From: a virus
IMG/VR virus record: IMGVR_UViG_3300007539_000073
Coordinates: 1-35,352 of that record
Length of the DNA: 35,352 bases
Reading direction: 5' to 3' (one strand)
The notes beneath the pieces were generated by a model. The model was not told where the DNA came from. It did not search any database and saw nothing but the letters and a program-made list of their open reading frames with translations. The position numbers and the translations under genes are program-made. Positions 9,760-18,800 of the stretch are shown one piece after another; the stretch's first letter is position 1; each line of letters opens with the position of its first letter.

Positions 9760-12502
9760 GGGATACAAATTCGAGTTATGTAGTGGTACTGGAGTCAACA
9801 CAGACCATTGCGATCACTACACTCCGTCTTCTGGGGGTGTTACTTTTGAGTTTCAAGAGTATCCTCAGAATGTTATCCGATCAGGTAATTATAATATCCC
9901 AGGGCGCGAAGATAATCGAGTGATGTATCCATTCACTCAGACGATGGTATCAACGTCCACGGGAGGATCCACAGGGTCTGGAACTGGTACATCGGCAGCA
10001 AACTGCGGTAAATTGTCTAGACCGAACTCTTGTAACACTTTTAGTCGGGGGTCGGACGGCGCGGTCTCCACATTATTCCAAGAATACTATCCTACTGAGT
10101 TATCATTTGATTTTGGATTCTCAGACACTTGGTTTTCCTATCTGTATGATACCTCAGACGATTCAGGTATCGTAGGAATTCCTTGTTATCACATTGAAAC
10201 AGAAACTCGTACAGGAGATGGAGGGGGCAGTCGTCAGATCTGTCACCCTTGTACGGCGTTTACATCTACACCAGGGGAGACTCTGATCCGCTATACAGCA
10301 GAAGAAGACCTCACAGGGGACCCAGACTGCCCTCATCCGACGTTATTTGGTATTGGTACGACATCTAACAAGGTAGTCTTTTCATATAATCAGTTATCTA
10401 CCATTCTGCCTAATGGTGTAACAGACTTTTCATTGAGTTATGATGGTGTTACCTATACAGATGCATGGGATCCAGACAATAATAATCCTATAGTATATGA
10501 ATCATCACAAAATCCTTGGCAAGCAGGCGAAGAATTTGTAAGTGAGTTTGAAATCTATGACTTCAGTAGTGGAGCAACTAAGGCAGACTTCATTGTCAAG
10601 GCAAGGATTGAACCTATTTACGATGATAGTGGTGCTAGTACCGTCTTTACAGGCACTAGATGGATCATTACTGAGTTCCTAAACCCAGGAACAGGGTATG
10701 CTGTAAATGATACATTCTCAATGTCGTTCTTACACACCCATCCAGACAACAGTCAAAGCACGTTTACCATGAATATTAAGGTAACTGCTGTTGGTCCTGT
10801 TGATAATACGACTAGTCAGACGGGTTTTGACGTACTTAGAGTCAATGATAAGATCAATGGACACACTATTACCCGCACTTTCCACACAGAGATTGGTGAA
10901 TTTCCGTATCATATCATCTATGTTGATGGAGATGGGTTAGATTTTACGAAAGATACGCAATATACATCCGATCGTAACCATATTATCACTGCAAAAGCAG
11001 GATATGGTATCCCTGATCGCGCATGTTTAGTAGGTTTGTACGAATTTTTGAACAAATCACTGCAATTTGTCACTGCAGACATCAATAGAAACGCGCCAGA
11101 AGCATTTAACAGCATTGCACAACCCGCAGGATTCATTACAATCACCAATGGAGCGGTTACAGACATCTCATTTAGCGGAGAAGTCCTTAGTTTAGACATC
11201 AATAACATCAAAGATAACCTAAAAGACGCTTATAGTGACGCAGATAACGTTTCTCTCACTGGTGGAAGCGGAAGTGGGTTAGTTGTTAACGTAAGAGTTG
11301 GCGATGATAATAGTATAAACGCACTAGAAATCGTAAATCCTGGTCAAAATTACATTTCTGGTGAAGAATTGACCATTCCTGGTAGTGTAAAACCCGCAGG
11401 AAGTGCTACAAATGCTAAAGTTAGAATTTCAGTTGCCGCAAATCCTGGTTCTGGGTTCCAAGATCTTAAGGTTGCACCTATTTTAGAGATATCTCCATCA
11501 CCTGCAGAACCTATTGACGCTAAAAATGACGCAGTTATTGAAGGAACGTTCGTTGGTGGATCTTTAAGTTCCGTTATTATCAAAAAAGGCGGGTCTGGGT
11601 ATGATGAAGATGCACCTCCAAGTATATTTGTCAATAACGTTAACGAGATTATTACGGAGACTGTAAAGAATGATGCATATCGTGCGGATTTAGTACCTGA
11701 ATTTCAGGATATTTTGAAATCTACACCCACAGGTCCTGAAGGAACTGTGTATGAAACTACAGTTTCGGGTGAAGATCTGCAAAAACTCGAAGATGTTTAT
11801 AGTGAAGTTCCTGCATCAACAGATGTTAGGAAGGTAGAACCACCTTTTGAGGTTAAACTTGACCCAGATAGGAAGAGAATTGACCAATTACCGCAACAAA
11901 AGTATAGTTCTGATGCTACAGCACCACTAAAAGACATTATGGTGACGGATTATGACCTGAATTATCTGCAGAATACGGATGTTCCTAATGAATACAAGGA
12001 TAGATTCGCAGAAGAGAAGCAAAGATCCGCGAAACAAATTAGAAGTGACATTGATGATATTACACAAAAGCAGATTCCTGAGTTTAAGTCTCTGCAAGAT
12101 GCGAAAGTAGAAACTTGTGTGGGTAGTTTTACTAATTTACCAACCGCTACTACTTTTACTAAATACCTTATGCGACAGTATCGTGCAGATCCTGCCAAGG
12201 AAACTTCTATTGAGGTATCTTTGACTTGTATTCCTGCCGACATTGGTTGTTCTCACTTTACATGTACTCCTCCTGGGATATCTTCTGGATATTCTGAAGA
12301 GGTTGATACTGGACAAGTCGATGAAAATAATCAACCAATTACCACGACTTACACATATTCGTATGGTATGTCCCCTCTACTTGGTCCTGGAGCAAGAGAA
12401 TGGACTGCCACAGGTAAAATGAAGATCTTTCATGACTTGACTAATTCAGCGAGAACAGTTACACTGGCAACTGACGCATACGGAAACCCTTTTGATAAGT
12501 AA
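9743..12502 (+). CDS. Putative virion structural protein, 919 aa
   Basis: A large protein directly upstream of the PAAR gene. The N-terminus is Cys/His-rich (CSGTGVNTDHCDHYTPSSGG), suggesting a bound metal. Residues about 50-110 are rich in Ser, Gly and Thr (VSTSTGGSTGSGTGTSA). The middle contains at least three copies of the glycine-aromatic repeat that fills the giant downstream protein (NPGTGYAVNDTF, NPGQNYISGEEL, GGSGYDEDAPP). A charged, probably helical region (about 700-785) follows, and the C-terminal domain has paired cysteines (CIPADIGCSHFTC). Context and repeat type imply a baseplate or spike-associated virion component. I cannot match it to a named T4 protein. The start overlaps the previous gene by 17 bases; the next gene follows after three bases. 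Confidence 0.75.
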   Translation: MGCRTRGYKFELCSGTGVNTDHCDHYTPSSGGVTFEFQEYPQNVIRSGNYNIPGREDNRVMYPFTQTMVSTSTGGSTGSGTGTSAANCGKLSRPNSCNTFSRGSDGAVSTLFQEYYPTELSFDFGFSDTWFSYLYDTSDDSGIVGIPCYHIETETRTGDGGGSRQICHPCTAFTSTPGETLIRYTAEEDLTGDPDCPHPTLFGIGTTSNKVVFSYNQLSTILPNGVTDFSLSYDGVTYTDAWDPDNNNPIVYESSQNPWQAGEEFVSEFEIYDFSSGATKADFIVKARIEPIYDDSGASTVFTGTRWIITEFLNPGTGYAVNDTFSMSFLHTHPDNSQSTFTMNIKVTAVGPVDNTTSQTGFDVLRVNDKINGHTITRTFHTEIGEFPYHIIYVDGDGLDFTKDTQYTSDRNHIITAKAGYGIPDRACLVGLYEFLNKSLQFVTADINRNAPEAFNSIAQPAGFITITNGAVTDISFSGEVLSLDINNIKDNLKDAYSDADNVSLTGGSGSGLVVNVRVGDDNSINALEIVNPGQNYISGEELTIPGSVKPAGSATNAKVRISVAANPGSGFQDLKVAPILEISPSPAEPIDAKNDAVIEGTFVGGSLSSVIIKKGGSGYDEDAPPSIFVNNVNEIITETVKNDAYRADLVPEFQDILKSTPTGPEGTVYETTVSGEDLQKLEDVYSEVPASTDVRKVEPPFEVKLDPDRKRIDQLPQQKYSSDATAPLKDIMVTDYDLNYLQNTDVPNEYKDRFAEEKQRSAKQIRSDIDDITQKQIPEFKSLQDAKVETCVGSFTNLPTATTFTKYLMRQYRADPAKETSIEVSLTCIPADIGCSHFTCTPPGISSGYSEEVDTGQVDENNQPITTTYTYSYGMSPLLGPGAREWTATGKMKIFHDLTNSARTVTLATDAYGNPFDK

Positions 12503-12505
12503 ACT

Positions 12506-13057
12506 ATGCCTGGTTTAAACGCTGGTATCTTTATGGGTACATGTAGCGGTCATGGGACTGGTGCAGGTGCTTCTCATCACCCTGGATTGGGTGGTGGTGT
12601 CTTACCTAATTGCCCCCATCCCTCTTTGAGTCCTACAGTTGTCCCTGTTCCACTACCTGCAACTAATGCGGTTGCTATTTGGCCACCTTTACCACAATTA
12701 CCATTGGGTGTTGCTAAAGCAGCTGCTGCCAGAGTGTTTATCAACAAAATGGTTCCAATCGTAGATCAAGACCTTTTGACTACACACCCAACACCAACTC
12801 AGTTTGCAACAACGTCTGTTGGTTATAAATGCTTTACGGTGCGTAATACACCAGCATGGTGGTGCACACAGGGCGTAACGGGTGGTAGAGAGGCACCAGT
12901 GGGTCATGCAAGAAAGGCATTGGCAACCACTAAGAACGTTTTTATTGGCGGTGCTAGGGCAACCCGAATGGGAGACCCACTGGGTGATGGAACAACTGCA
13001 TTTCCGTGTCTGTCTGTTATAACTGGATCAAGTCCAACTGTGTTTATTGGAGGTTAA
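12506..13057 (+). CDS. PAAR-repeat baseplate spike-tip protein
   Basis: The protein has 183 aa. PAAR proteins form the small cone that sharpens the central spike of contractile tails (T4 gp5.4) and type VI secretion systems. The C-terminal part shows the family pattern: NVFIGGARATRMGDPLGDG (about 147-165), then a cysteine and SPTVFIGG at the very end. An earlier half carries NCPHPSLSPTVVPVPLP and VFINKMVPIVDQD. Histidines and cysteines (GHGTGAGASHHPG near the start) are candidate ligands for the metal normally bound at the tip. At 183 aa it is longer than the usual 90-100 aa, in line with the extended PAAR forms of T4-like cyanophages. It lies between the 919-aa virion-like protein and the wedge genes, fitting a spike role. 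Confidence 0.85.
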   Translation: MPGLNAGIFMGTCSGHGTGAGASHHPGLGGGVLPNCPHPSLSPTVVPVPLPATNAVAIWPPLPQLPLGVAKAAAARVFINKMVPIVDQDLLTTHPTPTQFATTSVGYKCFTVRNTPAWWCTQGVTGGREAPVGHARKALATTKNVFIGGARATRMGDPLGDGTTAFPCLSVITGSSPTVFIGG

Positions 13058-13059
13058 TT

Positions 13060-13206
13060 ATGGCAAAAATGAAAAAATCGCTTAGTGGCGGTAATATGAT
13101 TGAATCCACCCCGAAAAAAACAAGACAGGGGTCGGGTCAGCACACCAAGTATGGTTCGACTAGCCGAAATAACGCTAAAAAGCGTTATCGTGGTCAAGGT
13201 CGATAA
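13060..13206 (+). CDS. Small very basic protein, 48 aa
   Basis: I use ATG 13060, which is preceded by GGAGG (13049-13053) at six bases, and reject an in-frame upstream start inside the PAAR gene. The protein is lysine- and arginine-rich throughout, with STPKKTRQGSGQHTKYGS and a C-terminal NNAKKRYRGQGR; it must be disordered or nucleic-acid binding. Very similar basic peptides near baseplate genes are, from memory, common in T4-like cyanophages and remain unassigned. Its stop codon lies inside a late-promoter-like octamer. Confidence 0.75.
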   Translation: MAKMKKSLSGGNMIESTPKKTRQGSGQHTKYGSTSRNNAKKRYRGQGR

Positions 13207-13209
13207 ATA
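13202..13209 (+). promoter_or_regulatory. T4-type late promoter-like octamer GATAAATA
   Basis: GATAAATA differs by one base from the T4 late promoter TATAAATA. It spans the TAA stop (13204-13206) of the small basic gene and lies 53 bases before the ATG at 13262, so it could drive the baseplate wedge genes. The perfect octamer at 34408 also spans a stop codon. Confidence 0.5.
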
Positions 13210-13210
13210 A

Positions 13211-13230
13211 AAAGGGATAGAAACCCCTTT
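13211..13230 (+). terminator. Weak hairpin after the small basic gene
   Basis: AAAGGG (13211-13216) pairs with CCCTTT (13225-13230) around an 8-base loop. No T tract follows, so termination is doubtful; the hairpin may instead shape the leader of the late transcript from 13202. Confidence 0.3.
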
Positions 13231-13261
13231 AAAAGTTCTGTTTTTTCATAAACGGAGGCAC

Positions 13262-13420
13262 ATGGGGTTAAATCACGTTCCTGATCACAATAAAGAGATG
13301 ATGAAACAGGATTTTGGCACAACTGTGCTCATCACAGACCCAAGATCCGATTATTATCTCAACAAATATCAGGAAAATCGACAAAAGAAGAAAACTGATA
13401 CATTCAGAAAATGGCGTTAA
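13262..13420 (+). CDS. Small basic hypothetical protein, 52 aa
   Basis: ATG 13262 to TAA 13418-13420, preceded by GGAGG (13254-13258) only three bases away. The stop overlaps the gp25-like start at 13411 by ten bases. The protein begins MGLNHVPDHNKEMMKQDF, contains LITDPRSDYYLNKYQEN and ends with a lysine-rich tail (RQKKKTDTFRKWR). It lies immediately before two wedge genes and is translationally linked to them, so a role in baseplate assembly is possible. The function is unknown. Confidence 0.7.
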   Translation: MGLNHVPDHNKEMMKQDFGTTVLITDPRSDYYLNKYQENRQKKKTDTFRKWR

Positions 13421-13830
13421 AGAAGATTACGGGTAAATCCTTTACCAAATCGCGTAAATTCGTTGATTTGATGGTTAACTTTGCCCGAAACCCATTTACA
13501 GACGATGCATCAGTTGTGAAAAACGAAAGTGCGATCAAACAGTCGATCAAAAACTTAATTTTGACTCAACCTGGAGAAAAACCCTTTCAACCTAACGTTG
13601 GATCTAGAGTTACTGCCTTACTATTTGAACCTTTAGATCCATTCACTGCGGATGCTCTTAAAGAAGAGATCATAAATACCATTAATCAATATGAACCTAG
13701 AGTACAACTTCAAACTGTTTATGTGACGCCTATAATCGAAGGTAACAAACTTAATGTTACTATCGAATATCAAGTAGTCGGGTTACCTATTGTCGAAACA
13801 ATCAACTTTGTTTTACAGAGACCTGAGTAA
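13411..13830 (+). CDS. 25: Baseplate wedge subunit gp25-like (GPW/gp25 family)
   Basis: The 139-aa protein matches the gp25/GPW family (T4 gp25 has 132 aa), a lysozyme-related fold that joins the baseplate wedge and has counterparts in type VI secretion (TssE). Diagnostic features are the helix with ESAIKQSIKNLILTQPGEKP (about 43-62), the following NVGSRVTALLFEPLD (about 65-79) and strands VQLQTVYVTPII and NVTIEYQVVG. A 13-residue basic N-terminal extension precedes the domain. It overlaps the preceding 52-aa gene by ten bases and its TAA shares its last base with the ATG of gp6, so 25 and 6 are co-translated. Confidence 0.95.
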   Translation: MALKKITGKSFTKSRKFVDLMVNFARNPFTDDASVVKNESAIKQSIKNLILTQPGEKPFQPNVGSRVTALLFEPLDPFTADALKEEIINTINQYEPRVQLQTVYVTPIIEGNKLNVTIEYQVVGLPIVETINFVLQRPE

Positions 13831-15860
13831 TGCAACCAAACAACTTAACAGCATTAGATTTTGAGGATATTAAAGCCTCAATCAAATCCTATCTAAGAAC
13901 ACGATCTGAATTTACGGATTATGACTTTGATGGATCTTCGCTGTCGTATTTAATCGACACTTTGGCGTATAATACTTATTATTCCGCCTTTAATGCGAAT
14001 ATGTCGATGAATGAGGCATTTTTGCCCTCATCAACGGTTCGGGATAATGTTGTTAATATTGCAAAACTCTTAAATTACGTTCCTAGATCAATTACTGCGT
14101 CTAAGGCGTGTGTTTCTCTTGAAGTACAGACTATACAAACTGCTGGATCTTATCCTTCGTCGGTAACTCTTAAAAAAGGTTCTGTTTTGTCTGGTGGTTC
14201 TTATATTTGGAATATTCTGCAAGATATAACTGTACTTGTTAGTCCTACTACAGGTATTGCAACATTTCCTGCTGTTACTGTTCGCGAAGGTTCGATTGTT
14301 AACTTCTCTTATGTCGTTAATACTTTTGCATCTCAAGTTTATAAAGTTCCTTCTGAAGATGCCGATGTTTCTACCATTTCGGTGAAGGTAAAACCTAATG
14401 AATCTTCTACAGAATTTGATCTCTACAATAGAGTAGATACAGTCACTAATTTAACTCCATCAACGCGAGCATACTTCCTCAATGAAGGTGAGGATATGCG
14501 ATATGAAATTAAGTTTGGTGATGATAGCGTTGGTCGTGCTTTAAAGGATGGTGAAGTCGTACAATTAGAGTATTTGGTCACTTCTGGCGCTGAAGCGAAT
14601 GAAGTTGGTAAGTTTAACTTCATTGGTCGCATGATTGATAATAATGATGTTCAATATAATGCTGCTTCGATCACTACAGTAGTAAAAGAGAAGTCCCAAC
14701 AGGGTGATGGTGCAGAAAGCGTTGAATCTATCAAATATAATGCTCCTAGATACTATTCTGCTCAATATAGAGCAGTCACAGCACAAGATTACGCTATAAT
14801 CACAAAAAACATTTATTCTAACGCCGATTCTGTTGTTGCATATGGTGGAGATGCCTTAAACCCTCCAATCTACGGAAAAGTCTTTGTTGTTATCAAAACA
14901 AAAACAGGATCTCTTTTGAATGATGCAACTAAAAAAGATATTGCAGCAGATTTGAGAAAATATGCGATGGCATCTATTGATCCCGTGATTACGGATCCAG
15001 ATGATATCTTTATCAACATTAAATTGTTTGCTTCCTACGATACTGGTTGTGGATCTAATCCATCTGAAATTGAAACTGATATTAATGCTGGTATTCTTGA
15101 TTGGGCAAAACAAACGCAAATTAATAACTTCAACTCTACATTTAGATCGACAGATTTTGAAAAAGCAGTAACACTTTCAAATAAGTGTGTTACTGATGTT
15201 TCTTTGCAGACAACAATTCTAAAATATTTAAAACCGACTGCTAATCAAACTAATACTTACTGTATTTCTACAGGATCTGACTTATACAACAGTGCCCCTA
15301 GTCAGGATGCTGGTGATGGAACTTGTAAAAAGGAACCTGTTATTCTTTCGGGAACTTTTAGAACAGCGGATAGACCTGGTGTTGATCAACAGTTTGAAGA
15401 TGATGGTTTTGGTAATTTAAGAACTTTCTATAATACTGGTACTAGAAAGATCTATACAAATAATACTGCTGGTACAGTTGACTACGATACAGGTCAAATT
15501 TGTTTTGGTCCTATTAACGTTGTTGGTGCAGGTAATAATATTCCAGATTCTTCTGCCATCAGCATAACTGATTCTGTTACAGGTCTTGGTTCGATTACGG
15601 ATGTAAATCAGATTCCTTCAAACATTCAGGTTCCTGTTGTGTTTATTCCTGCTAATAACTCTACTATTCCAGCGACTACTCCTGGAACAGTAATTAATAT
15701 TATTACACCAACGATTACAGTTGCTCCTATTGGCACAACAACACCTCCCACAATCCCTCTAAATAGTTTGACGCCAACGGTATTCAATCAAACACCAACA
15801 ACGATTGAAGTCCCACCGATCGACAACCAAGGTTCAGTTAGCGATTCCGCCTGCTTCTAA
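13830..15860 (+). CDS. 6: Baseplate wedge subunit gp6-like
   Basis: The 676-aa protein corresponds to T4 gp6 (660 aa), which forms the inner ring of the baseplate and links wedges; the family includes phage P2 J-type proteins. The N-terminal region is typical: LDFEDIKASIKSYLRTR, DYDFDGSSLSYLIDTLAYNT, then NMSMNEAFLP and VVNIAKLLNYVPRS (residues about 8-95). The middle carries an acidic alpha-beta domain with APRYYSAQYRAVTAQDYAII (about 305-324), a common J-family motif. The C-terminal 160 residues are rich in Thr, Pro and Ile and look like an extended beta region. It starts on the last base of the gp25 stop and ends nine bases before the giant gene. Confidence 0.93.
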   Translation: MQPNNLTALDFEDIKASIKSYLRTRSEFTDYDFDGSSLSYLIDTLAYNTYYSAFNANMSMNEAFLPSSTVRDNVVNIAKLLNYVPRSITASKACVSLEVQTIQTAGSYPSSVTLKKGSVLSGGSYIWNILQDITVLVSPTTGIATFPAVTVREGSIVNFSYVVNTFASQVYKVPSEDADVSTISVKVKPNESSTEFDLYNRVDTVTNLTPSTRAYFLNEGEDMRYEIKFGDDSVGRALKDGEVVQLEYLVTSGAEANEVGKFNFIGRMIDNNDVQYNAASITTVVKEKSQQGDGAESVESIKYNAPRYYSAQYRAVTAQDYAIITKNIYSNADSVVAYGGDALNPPIYGKVFVVIKTKTGSLLNDATKKDIAADLRKYAMASIDPVITDPDDIFINIKLFASYDTGCGSNPSEIETDINAGILDWAKQTQINNFNSTFRSTDFEKAVTLSNKCVTDVSLQTTILKYLKPTANQTNTYCISTGSDLYNSAPSQDAGDGTCKKEPVILSGTFRTADRPGVDQQFEDDGFGNLRTFYNTGTRKIYTNNTAGTVDYDTGQICFGPINVVGAGNNIPDSSAISITDSVTGLGSITDVNQIPSNIQVPVVFIPANNSTIPATTPGTVINIITPTITVAPIGTTTPPTIPLNSLTPTVFNQTPTTIEVPPIDNQGSVSDSACF

Positions 15861-15869
15861 GAATAAGAG

Positions 15870-18800
15870 ATGAATATTAATAAGGTTTCTCAGTCTATTG
15901 CGAGTCAGACACCAGACTTCATTGGGTCTGAATATCCCCTGTTTAATAAGTTTATTGAATATTATTACAGGTCGCAAGAAAAAACAGGTCTTGGACAGAA
16001 CATTGTCAATAATTTCCTTCAATACCTGGATATTGATAAACTGGATATTGGAATTCTTGACGGTTCCACTTCTGTAGTAGAAGCGATTTCTGCAGAAAGT
16101 GAAACTATTGTGGTAGAATCTGTTGATCAGTTTCTGGACACTAATGGTTCTATACTGATTGGTGATGAAGTAATTTACTATGAAAGCACCACTTCATCTC
16201 CTAACATTGCTCTGAGTCCTGGTATTTCATACGAGCAAGTAAAATTAAAATGGACTACTCTTGCTCAAATCATTGATAGTTTTGATGGAACGACTCGTTC
16301 CTTCCCCTTGACTTCACAATCTAATCCGATTGGACCTCCTAGCGCACAACACCTGATTGTTAGCGTTTATGGAGAGGTTTTGATTCCTGGAACAGATTAC
16401 ACTGTTTCTGGAACAAATATTGTCTTCACTACTGCACCCAGAACCAGAATTGCATCTGATGACAATTCAGCGACATATATTACTTTCCTAAGTGGTTTTA
16501 TTGAGAATACCATCGTCGGTGTTGATAATATCTCGAATTCCTTTGGTGAAGGTAAAACAGAATTTAAACTCACCAGAAATGGGGTGAAATATGAACCCAT
16601 TGTTGATGAGTATGTAGTAGCAGTATATGACAATAAACTTTTAATTCCTAAGGTTGATTACTTCCTTGATGGTGATGTGTTTATTTTTAACACAGCACCT
16701 CTGAATGGAAGATTTTTATCAGTTTATTCTATTGAGGCACCGATTCCTTCTTTTGGATCTAATGCACTTGGATATGCTCGTGTCAATAATGATGGTGAGT
16801 TAACTTCTATCTCCGTCAACGAAAATGGAACTGGATACAAGTTCCAATATCCACCTAAAGTTTCTATTAACTCTTTTGGTGTTGGTGGCGGTGCAAGTGC
16901 AACTGCTCTTGTAAATGGTATCAAATCTTCTACTCTTCTGGATGGTGGTAAAGGTTATAGTGATACCAACCCTCCAACTGTAGTTATTGAAAATCCCACC
17001 GTTGCTGGTTCTAAAATTGCTGAACTCAAAGCAACTGTAACTAATGGTGTTATTTCTGGGATTGAAGTTACTAATTCTGGTAGTGGATATACTTTTACCC
17101 CTAGAGTAACATTCAAGCAGCCTGGTGGCGCTACACTAGGCACTCCGACTATTAGTAACGGTTCTATTACTGGAACTATTCCTATCACTAACGGTGGTCA
17201 GGGATATACTACTGCACCCACCATTTACGTTGATGAACCTCTGGGTACTAATCCTATCAGGGCAAATCTTCAGGCAGTTATTACAAATGGTGTGATTACC
17301 AGTATTAACATTTTGAACGCTGGTCAAGGTTATACGACTGTTCCTAGGATTGCTGTAGTTGATCCCACTGGTGCTCAAGTTCTTCAGACACAAGTCGATG
17401 GAGACGGACGTGTTATTGGCATTGAACTACTGAGTGGTGGTAGTGGTTATGATGATGTACCTTCTGTATACATTGTCGATAATAGAACTAATGGTGGTAC
17501 TGGTGCAACTGCAACAGCATCCATCTTTAATGGTAGAATTACTGATATCAATGTTAATAACTTTGGTAGTGGATATAGTGCTGCCAATCCTCCACAAGTT
17601 GTTATTCAAGCACCTCCTCAGGCGGAAGCATCTGTTGAGATTGGTTTGAACGAAATTACAGGTTTCACAATTAACAAACCTGGTAAAGGATATACTAAAG
17701 CACAATTTATTGGTTGTGCTAGAGCTGCTAGTGGTATTACTTCTTATACTGAAAGCGGCAATGCGGTGTTCTCCAATAATACTACTGCTGCTGCCGCTGC
17801 AATTAATACTAATGTAAAATGTCTTGACGCATTATTTGTCAAGAGACTTTTAGACAAATATACAGAACAGTTCCTTCCTGACGTTCCTGAACTTGATTAT
17901 AAGAAGATTGATGTTCGTACAGCAATCAAGTCTGTAAAAGATTTTTACTCTGCAAAGGGTACTTCTTTTAGTGTTGCATATCTGTTTAAACTTCTGTATG
18001 GTGAGCAGATCAGTATTTCGTATCCTAAAGATCAAATCATTAAACCATCTTCTGCAACTTGGTCTATTGATACAATTCTTCGTGCAACACTGGTAAGTGG
18101 TGATCCTACAAATATTAAAGATGGTTTGCTGACTCAAGAAGCAGATATTGCAGATCCTAATATTAAAGCAGCGAGTGCGTTGGTTGAGAACTATATCTCA
18201 ATTAAAACTTCTGATGTTGAGATCTTTGAACTTGTTCTGTCTGAAGAAACTATTCAAGGTTCTTTCACAGTTCCTTATAAAACAAAACTGGCAGAACCTC
18301 TTGGAACTGAAGATAATGTTATTACAGTTGACTCTACTATTGGTTGGCCAGAAAGAAATGGTGAGTTTGTAATTGGTGGAACTGAAGTAGTTCAATATAA
18401 AGAAAAATCTCTGAACCAGTTTATTGAATGTACTCGTTCAGCAAATGGTATTGTAGAAGACTGGGATTCTGCTACACCTGTAGCATCTAATTTTACTGTC
18501 TTTATTAACAAAGGAACTGCACAGGAAGTAGTATTGAATGTTGTTGGTATTGTTGATGCACAACAAACAACTCTTACTGACACTGGATCTTACTATCTTG
18601 CTGGTGATAAATTATCAGTATCTAAACTTGGTGGTACATCAGTAAAACCAGAACTCAGAACCTGGTTGTACAATGTTAAAAAACTGATTGAAGTTGCTAG
18701 TGTGACTTTCGGTGGTATTGATAATCGTTTTGCAACAATCACTTGTTCTAATCCACATGGTCTCTTGGTTGGAGATCAGGTTACAGTTTATGGTGCAAAC

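Noticed and set aside
13671-13678. CATAAATA inside the gp25-like gene as a late promoter
   Set aside because: It is in mid-gene, one base off the consensus and followed by no gene start; it is best explained by coding sequence.
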